Of a stretch of DNA of 64,000 nucleotides, positions 55,762 to 64,000 are shown in pieces (the first letter of the stretch is position 1; each line of letters starts with the position of its first letter). The stretch is from Oceanobacillus piezotolerans (GTDB taxonomy: Bacteria; Bacillota; Bacilli; Bacillales; Amphibacillaceae). The position numbers and the translations under genes were made by a program. A model generated the notes under the pieces. That model saw nothing but the letters and a program-made list of their open reading frames with translations. It did not search any database and was not told where the DNA came from. The stretch is taken from NCBI RefSeq assembly GCF_003665065.1, contig NZ_RCHR01000001.1, forward strand, positions 1 to 64,000. The letters are read 5' to 3'.

Positions 55762-56934
55762 TCAGTAAAAATCACCTTTTGGCTTCATTATTTGGTTTAG
55801 TCGTAACCTGGTATAACCCACAATTGCAACAACTAGCATACCAATTAAAAAGGCGATAAAATACGGTGATATATATTCCCGAATAATACCGGTTAATATG
55901 GAACTGAGAATCATCCCTAATGAATAAACAGCAGACATGATTCCAAATGCCTTACCATAGTTCTCTCGTGGTACATTTTCTGTTACGACAGTCGCCATTG
56001 CAGGCATAACCAATCCAAAGAATATTCCGGTCAAGAAAAGCATTAACGGTAATGAGAGGCTTAGACTGAAAATTCCATATAGCGATAGGCACATACCAAG
56101 TAAACCAACTAATAGCCTTTTAAGGGGGTCATAACGATTAATGAAAAACATAAAAAGCGTTATAAATGCACCTAAGCTAAGAAAACTAAATAGTTTTCCT
56201 GTAACGGAAGGAGATAGGCCCTCTTCCACAGTTAGATAAGGAACCTCAAAAATGACTACACCATGAATGTACATTACTGCAAATCCAATTAAGTAGCTGG
56301 TAAGTAAGGGAGCAGAAAAAAATGTATTACTCTTTGTAATCGTTGGCATTATCTTTTTCTTATGCGTGATAATAAATTGCCTTTCTGTTATTAAAAATGT
56401 GGCAAATAGAGCAGTCGCTAAAATTGCAGCACCAATTATAAAATATGTATTGGAATATCCAATCACATCAGCCATTTTTCCACCGAGAAATGGTGCAACC
56501 ATTCCAGCGATTGTTGTTAAAATTCCATTTATCGCTATGTTCTTTCCCTGCTCCCGACTATTTCTCGCATAACCAGATAACATAGCAATAGCCGCAGGGA
56601 TAAGAAAAGCTAAAGCAAATCCATTTAATCCATGCAGAATAAATAGTTGTTTCGAATTAGATGCAAGCCCATGAGCAATAAAGAGCGCTCCGGAAGTAAA
56701 CAAGGGAATGGTAATAAAGATTTTCTTACCAAAACGATCTACAAGTGGACCAGCAATTAAATTCCCTGTTAGATCACTAAAGGATGTAAAGCCCAGAATC
56801 AATCCTATTAATACGCTTGTAGCACCAAATGCTGCCGCATATGGAGTGAAAATAGGGGTCCCAATCCGCATAATAAAGCTAATAATAAACAGGAAGATAA
56901 GAATATACATTTTTTCGATGCTTGCTTCTTTCAC
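55762..56934 (-). CDS. MFS transporter
   Basis: 390 residues, about 12 membrane segments, motif A GPLVDRFGKKIF. Resembles the drug- or metabolite-exporting YfkF/YwoG-type MFS of Bacillus; substrate unknown. Start GTG 56934 has GAGAGGTG at good distance; the longer frame from GTG 56943 would overlap that SD. Confidence 0.87.
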   Translation of the reverse strand: MKEASIEKMYILIFLFIISFIMRIGTPIFTPYAAAFGATSVLIGLILGFTSFSDLTGNLIAGPLVDRFGKKIFITIPLFTSGALFIAHGLASNSKQLFILHGLNGFALAFLIPAAIAMLSGYARNSREQGKNIAINGILTTIAGMVAPFLGGKMADVIGYSNTYFIIGAAILATALFATFLITERQFIITHKKKIMPTITKSNTFFSAPLLTSYLIGFAVMYIHGVVIFEVPYLTVEEGLSPSVTGKLFSFLSLGAFITLFMFFINRYDPLKRLLVGLLGMCLSLYGIFSLSLSLPLMLFLTGIFFGLVMPAMATVVTENVPRENYGKAFGIMSAVYSLGMILSSILTGIIREYISPYFIAFLIGMLVVAIVGYTRLRLNQIMKPKGDFY

Positions 56935-57058
56935 ACAATTCACCTCTCGGGAATAATGTATGCAAATACTCAGGAATATAGACGAGCTTCTTTCATGAAA
57001 ATTGTGCAGAAGGACATACTAACAAGGAAGCATCAGGTTTTCAATAGGAGGGAATAAC

Positions 57059-57208
57059 ATGTCAGAAGAAAATAAGAATAGAAATAAGGATAAAGGTCGT
57101 CAGAATAATCGAGGGATTAAATATGATACCTCCCCTAAGCACGATGAAGAATATGCAATCGAGGATAGCGAATTTTTAAATATAAATAATAGGGATAATA
57201 AAAGATAG
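57059..57208 (+). CDS. Small hydrophilic Asn/Lys-rich protein
   Basis: 49 residues starting MSEENKNRNKDKGRQNNRG and ending NNRDNKR, charged, with no hydrophobic core. GGAGGG lies 6 nt before the ATG. A terminator follows. No family recognised; composition is like small proteins of spore cores. Confidence 0.6.
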   Translation: MSEENKNRNKDKGRQNNRGIKYDTSPKHDEEYAIEDSEFLNINNRDNKR

Positions 57209-57254
57209 CGTTAAATCCGCAAAGTTTGTCCTTCTATATTAATGCGCTATTTTA

Positions 57255-57297
57255 AAGAACACATTCGTTTGTCTTTAGCGAATGTGTTCGTTTTTCT
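57255..57297 (+). terminator. Terminator
   Basis: 11-bp stem GAACACATTCG paired with CGAATGTGTTC, then GTTTTT. Confidence 0.88.
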
Positions 57298-57403
57298 ACT
57301 TGATATCATCCCAACGATTTTTTTGAAGCAAACTCTATTGCAGATTGACTTTTTTCGCAGGTTATCTGGCTGCGCGGTCCTGCCTAAGTGAGGTTTTACT
57401 TTA

Positions 57404-58027
57404 TCATTTGAGGGAATGAACGAAATTATAAAGGAAATCTAAACCATAAATAGCAAAAAGCGTATAGATAAATAACGTGACTGGTTTTGCTAGTAAAAAA
57501 TAAAAGATAAATTTCCTCCAAGTCATTTTTGTGAGCCCGGCAATTAAACAGATAAAGTCATCGGGAAACCCGGGGAAAATCATAGAAATAACAAAAAAAC
57601 GTTCAAATCTTTTTCCCTTATTAACCCATCCTATATACTTGTCATAGGTTTGTTGTTTAACAAAATAGCCAGCAAAAGCACGTCCAAATTTTCTCGCAAG
57701 GTAAAAGTTCGTCACTGAACCTAGAAAGATTCCTAATATATTTAAAAAGGAACCCATTCCGATACCGAATAACATAATACCCACAACGGTTGATACATTA
57801 CCTGGCATAATTGGAATAACAACTTGGATGTAGGTTAAGGCAAGAAAAAGCCAGGGACCAATACTGCCATACCCTGCAATCCATTCTTGTACTCTTAGTG
57901 GGTCACTAAAAAATCCGCTATTTATAATAAATAATACTAGTAATATCGTTAAGAATATACCAATCAGGCTAGTCACCTGTACAATGATTTTCTGATGTTT
58001 CTTCAATAGTTGTTTAATCCCAATCAT
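57404..58027 (-). CDS. TVP38/TMEM64 family membrane protein
   Basis: 207 residues, six hydrophobic helices. The family (VTT/DedA-like fold) core is seen in IMPGNVSTVVGIMLFGIGMG and the conserved FPGFPDDFICLIAGLTKM motif. Function of the bacterial proteins is unsettled; roles in lipid or membrane homeostasis are discussed for relatives. GAGGAC precedes the ATG. Confidence 0.85.
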   Translation of the reverse strand: MIGIKQLLKKHQKIIVQVTSLIGIFLTILLVLFIINSGFFSDPLRVQEWIAGYGSIGPWLFLALTYIQVVIPIMPGNVSTVVGIMLFGIGMGSFLNILGIFLGSVTNFYLARKFGRAFAGYFVKQQTYDKYIGWVNKGKRFERFFVISMIFPGFPDDFICLIAGLTKMTWRKFIFYFLLAKPVTLFIYTLFAIYGLDFLYNFVHSLK

Positions 58028-58245
58028 ATTGTCCTCTTTTCTCTATATAAATGACTTACAAATAGTTGAGTATGTATGGTTTTGCTTATCATAGTATGTG
58101 TAACTAGGTACCAATCTTAATTGTCAAGTTTTCTAGTTCTCATCATAGCATTCCTAATTTCAAGGTCAAACTTCAAACCATTTTTCTCATATATCTATCC
58201 TCTTCATGGTAGAATTATTAGAAAAGAATGAGGGGGAGAAAAGTA

Positions 58246-58494
58246 ATGACTGGAAATATTAATGAGACAAAGGAAGAGCTGCTTATTCAAGCTGTTAAGA
58301 CACAATATGCAATTTTATCCTTGTTAGATCACACCCTGCTGGAAACATACCGATATGAAAAAGCACTACCTGTTGAAAAGCAGAATAAAGAAATTATCCA
58401 TTTGACTTATCAGGCTCGAAATATGATTGGCAAAAAGCCGAAACTGAAAGAAATCTACAAAAAGTTAGAGGAAGATCACGGGATAATGTTTTAG
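58246..58494 (+). CDS. Small helical hypothetical protein
   Basis: 82 residues from ATG 58246; the ATG at 58228 is part of the Shine-Dalgarno (GAGGGGGAG). Predicted all-helical, charged (TKEELLIQAVKTQYAILSLL). No Cys or Trp. Not recognised. Confidence 0.6.
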   Translation: MTGNINETKEELLIQAVKTQYAILSLLDHTLLETYRYEKALPVEKQNKEIIHLTYQARNMIGKKPKLKEIYKKLEEDHGIMF

Positions 58495-58652
58495 ACAAAG
58501 GATAGATTAATTATTTTCGTTCTTGAATTTTATTTGATTAGTTAGGTATTTGTACGGTATTTAAATTGAAAGCAAACGTATGATAAGGTAAGGGCAGTTA
58601 CCTCCCGCTGCATAAGTTTCATCCAGGTAGAACGTTATGAGGAGAGAGCTAG

Positions 58653-59777
58653 ATGGACCAAATAAAAGAATATTTGGTGAGGCACCAGGAACAGATTAAG
58701 AAAGACATTCAGTATTTAGTAGAGGCTGAATCTCCTTCCAATGAAAAAAGATTAACAGATGCTTGCGGAAGAAGGATTCAACAGTTGCTTGATCGTTATT
58801 TTGGTTACAAGGCGAAAGAGATTAAAGAGGAAAAGTATGGGAATCATCTAAGGTTCGAATATGGAAAAGGAAAGGAAACAATTCTTTTATTATCCCATTT
58901 TGATACGGTTTGGAATAAAGGGAGCCTATCTTATAGAGTGGATGGGAATAAGATTTATGGACCAGGGATTCTAGATATGAAAGCGGGTCTTATTCAAGCA
59001 ATCTGGGCATTAAAGGTGTGTGAAGACTTAAGGATTCCATTGAACAAAAAGATTGTCTTTCTTTGTACAAGCGATGAAGAGGTTGGTAGTCCTTCTTCTA
59101 AACATCTTATAGAGAAAGAAGCCAAAGGTAGTGAATATGCTTTAGTATTGGAGCCGCCAGTTGTTGGAACAGGGGCATTAAAAACGGGGAGAAAAGGATC
59201 ATCCAGATATTTTATTGATATTAAAGGAAAAGCATCCCATGCTGGGAATAATCATAAAGAGGGCATAAGTGCAATTAAAGAGGCTGCAGAACAGATTGTA
59301 TTCTTGGAGTCTTTAACAGATTACAAAAAAGGAACAACCATAAATGTTGGTTCTGTTAAAGGTGGAGGAAAGCTGAATGTGGTACCAGATAGCGCTACAA
59401 TTGGCGTAAATGTTCGTGTCAGAACGATAGATGAGCAGAAACGGCTAGATAATATAATAAAAAGTTTAGCACCTCATCAAGAAGGTATAACGATAAAAGT
59501 ACGTGGAGGCATGAACCGTCCACCGATGAATCGAAATAAAGAAAGCATAAAGCTATTTCGATTAGCTAAAAGGTTAGCAAAAGATTTGGGAATGGACTTA
59601 GAAGAAGCGTATGTTGGCGGCGGGAGCGATGGGAATTTGACTGCAAACATGGGAGTTCCCACTTTAGATGGTTTAGGTGCTGTTGGACGAGGGATTCATG
59701 CTAAAAATGAGCATATTCTAGCTAGCGAAATACCAAATCGCACTGCGTTGCTTTGTACGTTAATTCTTAACCTTTAA
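58653..59777 (+). CDS. M20-family metallopeptidase (CpG2-like)
   Basis: 374 residues. The di-metal site is recognisable in order: LLSHFDTVW (His), GPGILDMKAG (bridging Asp), CTSDEEVGSPSS (catalytic Glu-Glu), LEPPVV and a C-terminal GIHAKNEH. A dimerisation domain interrupts the core at about 190-300. Similar to carboxypeptidase G2 and aminoacyl-peptide deacylases; substrate unknown. No signal peptide. GAGGAGAG precedes the ATG. Confidence 0.88.
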   Translation: MDQIKEYLVRHQEQIKKDIQYLVEAESPSNEKRLTDACGRRIQQLLDRYFGYKAKEIKEEKYGNHLRFEYGKGKETILLLSHFDTVWNKGSLSYRVDGNKIYGPGILDMKAGLIQAIWALKVCEDLRIPLNKKIVFLCTSDEEVGSPSSKHLIEKEAKGSEYALVLEPPVVGTGALKTGRKGSSRYFIDIKGKASHAGNNHKEGISAIKEAAEQIVFLESLTDYKKGTTINVGSVKGGGKLNVVPDSATIGVNVRVRTIDEQKRLDNIIKSLAPHQEGITIKVRGGMNRPPMNRNKESIKLFRLAKRLAKDLGMDLEEAYVGGGSDGNLTANMGVPTLDGLGAVGRGIHAKNEHILASEIPNRTALLCTLILNL

Positions 59778-59952
59778 TAAATATTGGGCTGCCTAGCGAA
59801 TAAGACACCGCCACTTGAGTTAATTTGAGTTGCGGTGTAGTGCTAGCTATTAATTGCTTTTTCAGTAGAAATTATATTATCATTTAGATTAGTTAAAGTA
59901 ATGTACATATTCAAGTAATCGAGATTAGTTATTATAGATAAAGGAGAACAAT

Positions 59953-61128
59953 ATGGTGAAAATCGGGATTGATAAAATAGGTTTCTATACACCGCATTTA
60001 TATGTTGATATGAATAAACTGGCTGTCAGCAGAGGAGTAGAGCCAGAGAAATTTACAATTGGTATTGGACAAGATAGGATGGCACTTGCTCCAATAACAC
60101 AGGACTCTGTAACCTTAGCAGCAAATGCTGCATTGGAAATATTGGATGAAGAAGATAGGGAAAAGATTGACTATGTGATTTTTGGAACGGAATCAGGGGT
60201 GGATAATTCAAAATCTGCTGCTGTATATGTACATGGTTTACTTGGATTGAATCCGTATGCCAGATCGGTGGAAGTCAAACAGGCATGCTTTGGTGCAACA
60301 GCGGCAATTCAAATGGCAAAAGGACATATTGCCTTGCATCCAGAGAGTAAAGTTTTAGTATTAGGGTCTGACATTGCTCGTTATGGATTGAACACATCTG
60401 GGGAATCTACACAGGGTGCCGGTGCTGTTGCCATGGTAATTAGCAAAGATCCAAGAATTATGGTTTTAGAGGAACAGGAAGTATGTTTAACAGATGATAT
60501 TATGGACTTCTGGCGTCCAGTTTATTCGGACAAGGCTTATGTAGACGGCAAGTTTTCCAATGAACAATATATTCTCTTCTTCCAAAAAGTATGGAAAGCT
60601 TATAAAGAGAAAACAGGACTCCAATTAAAAGATTTCGAAGCAATCTGCTATCATTTACCCTATACTAAAATGGGACTTAAAGCATTGCGTACTGTATTGG
60701 ATGAAACAACAGAAAATGTTCAGGAACGCCTGAAAGGAAATTATCAAATAAGTACTCAATATAATCGAAATGTAGGTAATATCTATACTGGTTCCTTGTA
60801 CTTGAGTTTACTATCCTTACTGGAGCTGAATGAGGATTTAAGCCCTGGTGCAAGAATTGGACTATATAGTTATGGTTCAGGGGCAGTTGGAGAGTTCTTT
60901 ACAGGAGTGTTGGAGCCCGACTACCGAGACCATCTAAATACAGAAGCTCACAAACAATTATTCGAAGGAAGAAAAGAAGTGACTGTTTCCGAATATGAGG
61001 CTATCTTCCAGGAAGTTCTGCCAACAGATGGTTCTTCCGTGGAGCTGGATATCACAGAGGACCCAGCAACCATTTGTTTAGCGGGTATTAAGGAACATTC
61101 CAGACAATATGTTAATAAGAATCGATAA
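59953..61128 (+). CDS. mvaS: Hydroxymethylglutaryl-CoA synthase
   Basis: 391 residues. Catalytic Cys112 in VKQACFGATAA, Glu80 in FGTESGVDN, and His in ICYHLPYTKMG; these correspond to Cys111, Glu79 and His233 of Staphylococcus MvaS. Makes HMG-CoA from acetyl-CoA and acetoacetyl-CoA, the second step of the mevalonate pathway to isoprenoids. Most Bacillus species use only the MEP pathway; mevalonate genes occur in some halophilic relatives. AAAGGAGAAC before the ATG; single gene here, with its own terminator. Confidence 0.95.
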   Translation: MVKIGIDKIGFYTPHLYVDMNKLAVSRGVEPEKFTIGIGQDRMALAPITQDSVTLAANAALEILDEEDREKIDYVIFGTESGVDNSKSAAVYVHGLLGLNPYARSVEVKQACFGATAAIQMAKGHIALHPESKVLVLGSDIARYGLNTSGESTQGAGAVAMVISKDPRIMVLEEQEVCLTDDIMDFWRPVYSDKAYVDGKFSNEQYILFFQKVWKAYKEKTGLQLKDFEAICYHLPYTKMGLKALRTVLDETTENVQERLKGNYQISTQYNRNVGNIYTGSLYLSLLSLLELNEDLSPGARIGLYSYGSGAVGEFFTGVLEPDYRDHLNTEAHKQLFEGRKEVTVSEYEAIFQEVLPTDGSSVELDITEDPATICLAGIKEHSRQYVNKNR

Positions 61129-61131
61129 TGA

Positions 61132-61166
61132 TAAAATGCTAGAATTTATTCTAGCATTTTTTTCTA
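61132..61166 (+). terminator. Terminator of mvaS
   Basis: Stem AAATGCTAGAAT paired with ATTCTAGCATTT, tight loop, T run. Confidence 0.9.
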
Positions 61167-61940
61167 TGTTGAAAAAGATGATAAGCGTGTTAAATAACTA
61201 GAATAAGTGGAATTCTTTAACTTTGCTTTCTAAAATTTATAGGCAAAGTTCTCCAGAATACTTTCACGAACCCTTAGCGGATATATTAGTCTGCTCTAAG
61301 TTTTTGCTAAGAGGAAATATAAATGTCAATATCATTTACGGCTAAGTAAAGTGATGGGCAGTATATCTGAATAAACCAAAACTACCAGCAATAAAGTGTA
61401 ATTTACCAGTAGGACGAATCTTTTAGCCGTAGCTCGGACCACTTTATCAGCAGTAAATTACTAATACTTGTAACACGTCCACTTTACCCGCAGCAAACCG
61501 AAGTTTACCCGTAGTGCAGGCCGCTTTATCAGCAGTAAATTGCAATTATCCGTAGCACGTCCACTTTACCCGCAGCAAATGAAATTTACCCGTAGCGCAG
61601 GCCACTTTACCATCAGTAAATTGCAATTACTCATAGCCCGTCCACTTTACCCACAGCAAATCGAACTCTACCCGTAGTCCCTTCCCTTATCTCCAATAGT
61701 CCGCTAAATCTATATCATAAGTTCAACAACTTTTTAGAGAGAAAATCAAAACAGCTCTTATGAAGTCTCGATTAACTGCAAGCTTAATAAAAACATAAAA
61801 CCTCTAAATAATTTCTTATCTATTATTCCAAAATAAAATCAAATCATATTCTCTAAAGTGAAGGTGTAATTGGTTCATGTATTGCATATAATCTACTAAT
61901 TGAAAGGGGAAGCAGTTGTTTAGGAAGGAGATTTGTTATC
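61167..61940. other. Long intergenic region without genes
   Basis: About 770 bases between mvaS and the aminotransferase. It contains the 81-bp repeats and otherwise AT-rich sequence. No gene, RNA or CRISPR structure seen: units are not separated by unique spacers. Confidence 0.65.
61358..61682. repeat. Tandem repeat, about 81-bp period, four units
   Basis: Units at 61439-61520, 61521-61601 and 61602-61682 align over their whole length (CCACTTTA..CAGTAAATT.. CGTCCACTTTACCC.CAGCAAA.. TACCCGTAG). A more decayed unit lies at 61358-61438. Each unit is itself two or three diverged 20-nt motifs of type CACTTTACC-CGCAGCAAA. No open frame runs through it. Confidence 0.8.
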
Positions 61941-63113
61941 TTGTACGTATCTAATAAAATAAAGAATCTGCCTGAATACGTATTCTCAGAATTCCAAAGA
62001 CAGAAAGAAGCATTACAAGAGAAAGGGATTGATGTGATTGACTTGGGTATTGGCGCCCCAGATTTACCAACACCTTCCTTTATTTACGACGTGCTGGCAC
62101 AAGAGGCTAAAAAACAAGCTAGTCACCGTTATTCACCCTTTAATGGAAGTTACGAATTTAGATCCGCTGTAGCTGATTTCTATAAAAAGCAATTTGATGT
62201 TGATTTAGATCCTGACACGGAAGTATTGACATTAATCGGATCTAAAGAAGGGATTGTACATTTTATTCAAGCTGTGATTAACGAGGGTGATAAAGTAATT
62301 ATACCCGACCCAGGTTATCCAGCCTATCAAATGGGTGTCCAACTTGCTGGTGGCCAAAATGTGCTGCTGCCACTGGATACGAACAAAGGGTTTGTACCCA
62401 GATATGATTTACTTTCAGAAGCTGACAAGAAACAGGCGAAATTAATGTTTTTAAACTATCCTAATAATCCAACAGCATCCACTGTGGAGATAAACACATA
62501 TAAAGAAGCCATTTCTTTTGTGAAGAAGCATAAAATCATTCTGGCTCATGATGCTGCATATCAATTGGTTACATTTGGAGAATATAAATCACCAAGTGTT
62601 CTTCAAGTCCAAGATGCGAAGAAATATGCTGTGGAGTTTGGCTCTCTATCGAAAAGTTTCAATATGACTGGATGGCGAATTGGTTATGTAGTAGGGAATA
62701 AAGAAATGATTCAAGCTTTAGCAAACTTAAAAAGCAATATAGATACAAGTCAATTTCTTCCAATCCAAAAAGCTGCAGCAGCTGCAATGCGGAGTGACTT
62801 GAAAGCGGTAGCAGAAAATAATCTGATTTTCCAATCCAGAATGGAAAAACTTCAAAAGGCCCTAGAAGAGCTCGGGATTGAGTCTGAAAAGCCAAAGGGT
62901 AGCATATTTATTTGGGCAAAAGTTCCTGTTGGCTATTCTTCCAGTAGTTTTGCCAATAAATTATTGGAGGAAGCAGGTATTATGGTCACACCAGGTACAG
63001 CTTTCGGTTTAGGAGGAGAAGGCTATATCCGTATTTCATTATCAGTTGCAGAAGAACGTTTAGATGAGGTGATTAGAAGACTTCGAAGATTGAGCAGTAA
63101 GGAGGCTCCATAA
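61941..63113 (+). CDS. Class I aminotransferase (LL-DAP/aspartate-type)
   Basis: 390 residues, fold type I PLP enzyme. VIDLGIGAPDLPTP, FLNYPNNPTAST, HDAAYQL, and PLP Lys in GSLSKSFNMTGWRIGY. Resembles enzymes annotated as LL-diaminopimelate or aspartate aminotransferase; the true substrate is unknown. TTG start after AAGGAG. Its stop overlaps the ATG of the following ThDP enzyme by 1 nt (TAATG), so the two are coupled and probably act on the same 2-oxo acid. Confidence 0.88.
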   Translation: MYVSNKIKNLPEYVFSEFQRQKEALQEKGIDVIDLGIGAPDLPTPSFIYDVLAQEAKKQASHRYSPFNGSYEFRSAVADFYKKQFDVDLDPDTEVLTLIGSKEGIVHFIQAVINEGDKVIIPDPGYPAYQMGVQLAGGQNVLLPLDTNKGFVPRYDLLSEADKKQAKLMFLNYPNNPTASTVEINTYKEAISFVKKHKIILAHDAAYQLVTFGEYKSPSVLQVQDAKKYAVEFGSLSKSFNMTGWRIGYVVGNKEMIQALANLKSNIDTSQFLPIQKAAAAAMRSDLKAVAENNLIFQSRMEKLQKALEELGIESEKPKGSIFIWAKVPVGYSSSSFANKLLEEAGIMVTPGTAFGLGGEGYIRISLSVAEERLDEVIRRLRRLSSKEAP

Positions 63114-64000
63114 TGGCTACGGAAAACACCCGTTTAATAAAACAGAAAATGTCTGCTGCACAAGCGATTGTACAATGTTTGAAAAGAGAAAACATTCATA
63201 AGGCATTTTGTGTTCCTGGGGAAAGCTACCTGCCAATACTAGATGCCCTTTTTGATGAAAAAACTATCGATGTTATTTCTGCAAGACATGAGGGTGGAGC
63301 TGCTTTTATGGCAGAGGGATATGCAAAAGCCACATTAAAGCCTGGCGTTGTCTTAGCAACAAGAGCGGTGGGTGGAAGTAATTTAGCGATTGCCGTTCAT
63401 ACGGCATTCCAGGATTCTACACCAATGGTCGTTTTTTTAGGTCAAGTAAGTAGGCAATTTCAAGGGAGAGAGGGATTTCAAGAGGTTAATCTGGAACAGT
63501 ATTTTAGTTCTATCGCCAAATGGGCCGTTGAAGTGAAGGACCCGCAAAGGGTTCCTGAACTAGTTGGAAGGGCGTTATATGTTGCACGAACAGGCAGACC
63601 CGGACCTGTAGTAGTATCATTACCGGAAGATATCCTTTCAATCCGAGCACCTATGCAGTTTGGCCCCATTATCCCTAGGCCAAAGCCTTCCCCTGCAAAA
63701 GCTGAACTGGAGCATGTTAAAAACCTTTTATCGAAAGCAAAGAGACCTCTCATTATTGCAGGTGGAGGGGTGAAGTACGCAGAAGCGGAAGAAGTATTGG
63801 TACATTTTGCTGAAAAAAATGTCCTTCCAGTTGTATCTTCCTTTCGCCGGCATGATATTTTTCCTAATGATCATTATCTTTATGTAGGACATTTAGGCCT
63901 TGGTACGCCAACTGATATTCTACAGACCGTGAAAGAAGCAGACGTCATTTTAGCTTTTGGAACAAGGTTATCGGAAGTGACCACACAAGATTATGCTATC
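63113..64000 (+). CDS. Thiamine-diphosphate enzyme, acetolactate synthase (IlvB)-like, partial
   Basis: 296 residues seen, cut by the window edge. N-terminal ThDP-pyrimidine domain with the catalytic Glu60 in SARHEGGAAFMAEGYAKAT, VGGSNLAIAVHTAFQDSTPMV, QVSRQFQGREGFQE, and GRPGPVVVSLPEDIL; then the central domain (RPLIIAGGGVKYAEAEE). The C-terminal domain with the ThDP motif lies outside the window. The family carboligates or decarboxylates 2-oxo acids. Pairing with an aminotransferase, and absence of ilvN/ilvC after it within the window, suggests a non-standard role rather than valine synthesis. Confidence 0.87.
   Translation, partial: MATENTRLIKQKMSAAQAIVQCLKRENIHKAFCVPGESYLPILDALFDEKTIDVISARHEGGAAFMAEGYAKATLKPGVVLATRAVGGSNLAIAVHTAFQDSTPMVVFLGQVSRQFQGREGFQEVNLEQYFSSIAKWAVEVKDPQRVPELVGRALYVARTGRPGPVVVSLPEDILSIRAPMQFGPIIPRPKPSPAKAELEHVKNLLSKAKRPLIIAGGGVKYAEAEEVLVHFAEKNVLPVVSSFRRHDIFPNDHYLYVGHLGLGTPTDILQTVKEADVILAFGTRLSEVTTQDYAI

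Noticed and set aside
59786..59840. Hairpin after the M20 peptidase gene (ACACCGC ... GCGGTGT)
   Set aside because: Large loop and no T tract; too weak to call a terminator.
61358..61682. CRISPR array
   Set aside because: Units are contiguous 81-bp tandem copies without unique spacers, and no cas genes are near.

Overview
The window is about 64 kb of low-GC DNA from an endospore-forming member of the Bacillaceae. An Oceanobacillus/Virgibacillus-like relative is my inference from gene content, not a database result. Support comes from strong AGGAGG-type ribosome binding sites with many TTG and GTG starts, spore genes (splAB, candidate acid-soluble spore proteins, a YjcZ-type peptide, YjzC), B. 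subtilis-like gene order (ytgP/murJ-rsuA, ytlPQR, ytmP-ytzH-trmB, yojNO, yugGH), a seven-gene Mrp Na+/H+ antiporter operon, and an HMG-CoA synthase.

Layout. 1-467 is the end of an rRNA operon (23S 3' end, 5S, terminator). 660-12454 holds envelope and RNA-modification housekeeping genes: a PAP2 phosphatase, a glycosyltransferase, a dicarboxylate-type symporter, YtfP, the lipid II flippase MurJ, RsuA, ThpR, YtlQ, a lipid kinase, YtmP, YtzH and TrmB. 12516-18857 is a patch of small spore and unknown genes around the oligoribonuclease NrnB and a metallophosphoesterase. 18858-22672 carries a PyrR-attenuated uracil permease, BioY behind a probable BirA operator, and PrfC. 22941-28789 carries a macro-domain protein, the MoxR/VWA pair YojN-YojO, a DUF378 membrane protein, and splA-splB with a small spore-like gene. 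28960-32966 carries a HAD phosphatase, a degenerate-looking PTS permease and a divergent AraC regulator.

33093-42802 is the main metabolic unit. A sigma-A promoter and SAM-I (S-box) riboswitch precede cysH-cysJ-cysI-sumT-sirB-sirC-hemD-like-sat-cysC. Sat and CysC activate sulfate, CysH and CysJI reduce it to sulfide, and SumT, SirC and SirB make the sirohaem that CysI needs. No sulfate permease gene is in the cluster.

42870-48463 holds an MFS transporter divergent from an HTH/TPR regulator, a pair of inverted GC-rich interspersed repeats, a DinB-fold protein and the yugGH-like regulator/aminotransferase pair. 49291-55390 is the mrpABCDEFG operon, with a structured, terminator-bearing leader. 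55405-61164 contains a second MFS exporter, a TVP38 protein, an M20 peptidase and mvaS. A gene-free stretch with about four 81-bp tandem repeats follows. The window ends with an aminotransferase overlapping the start of a thiamine-diphosphate enzyme that runs off the edge.

Points most worth a second look: a PTS IIC-IIA protein with no IIB domain and with Tyr at the expected phospho-histidine; a YjcZ-type spore peptide gene broken by one in-frame TAA; an Asn-run spore protein gene; the Mrp leader; and the two unexplained repeat families. I did not find an obviously new multi-gene system such as a defence island, CRISPR array, prophage or biosynthetic cluster.
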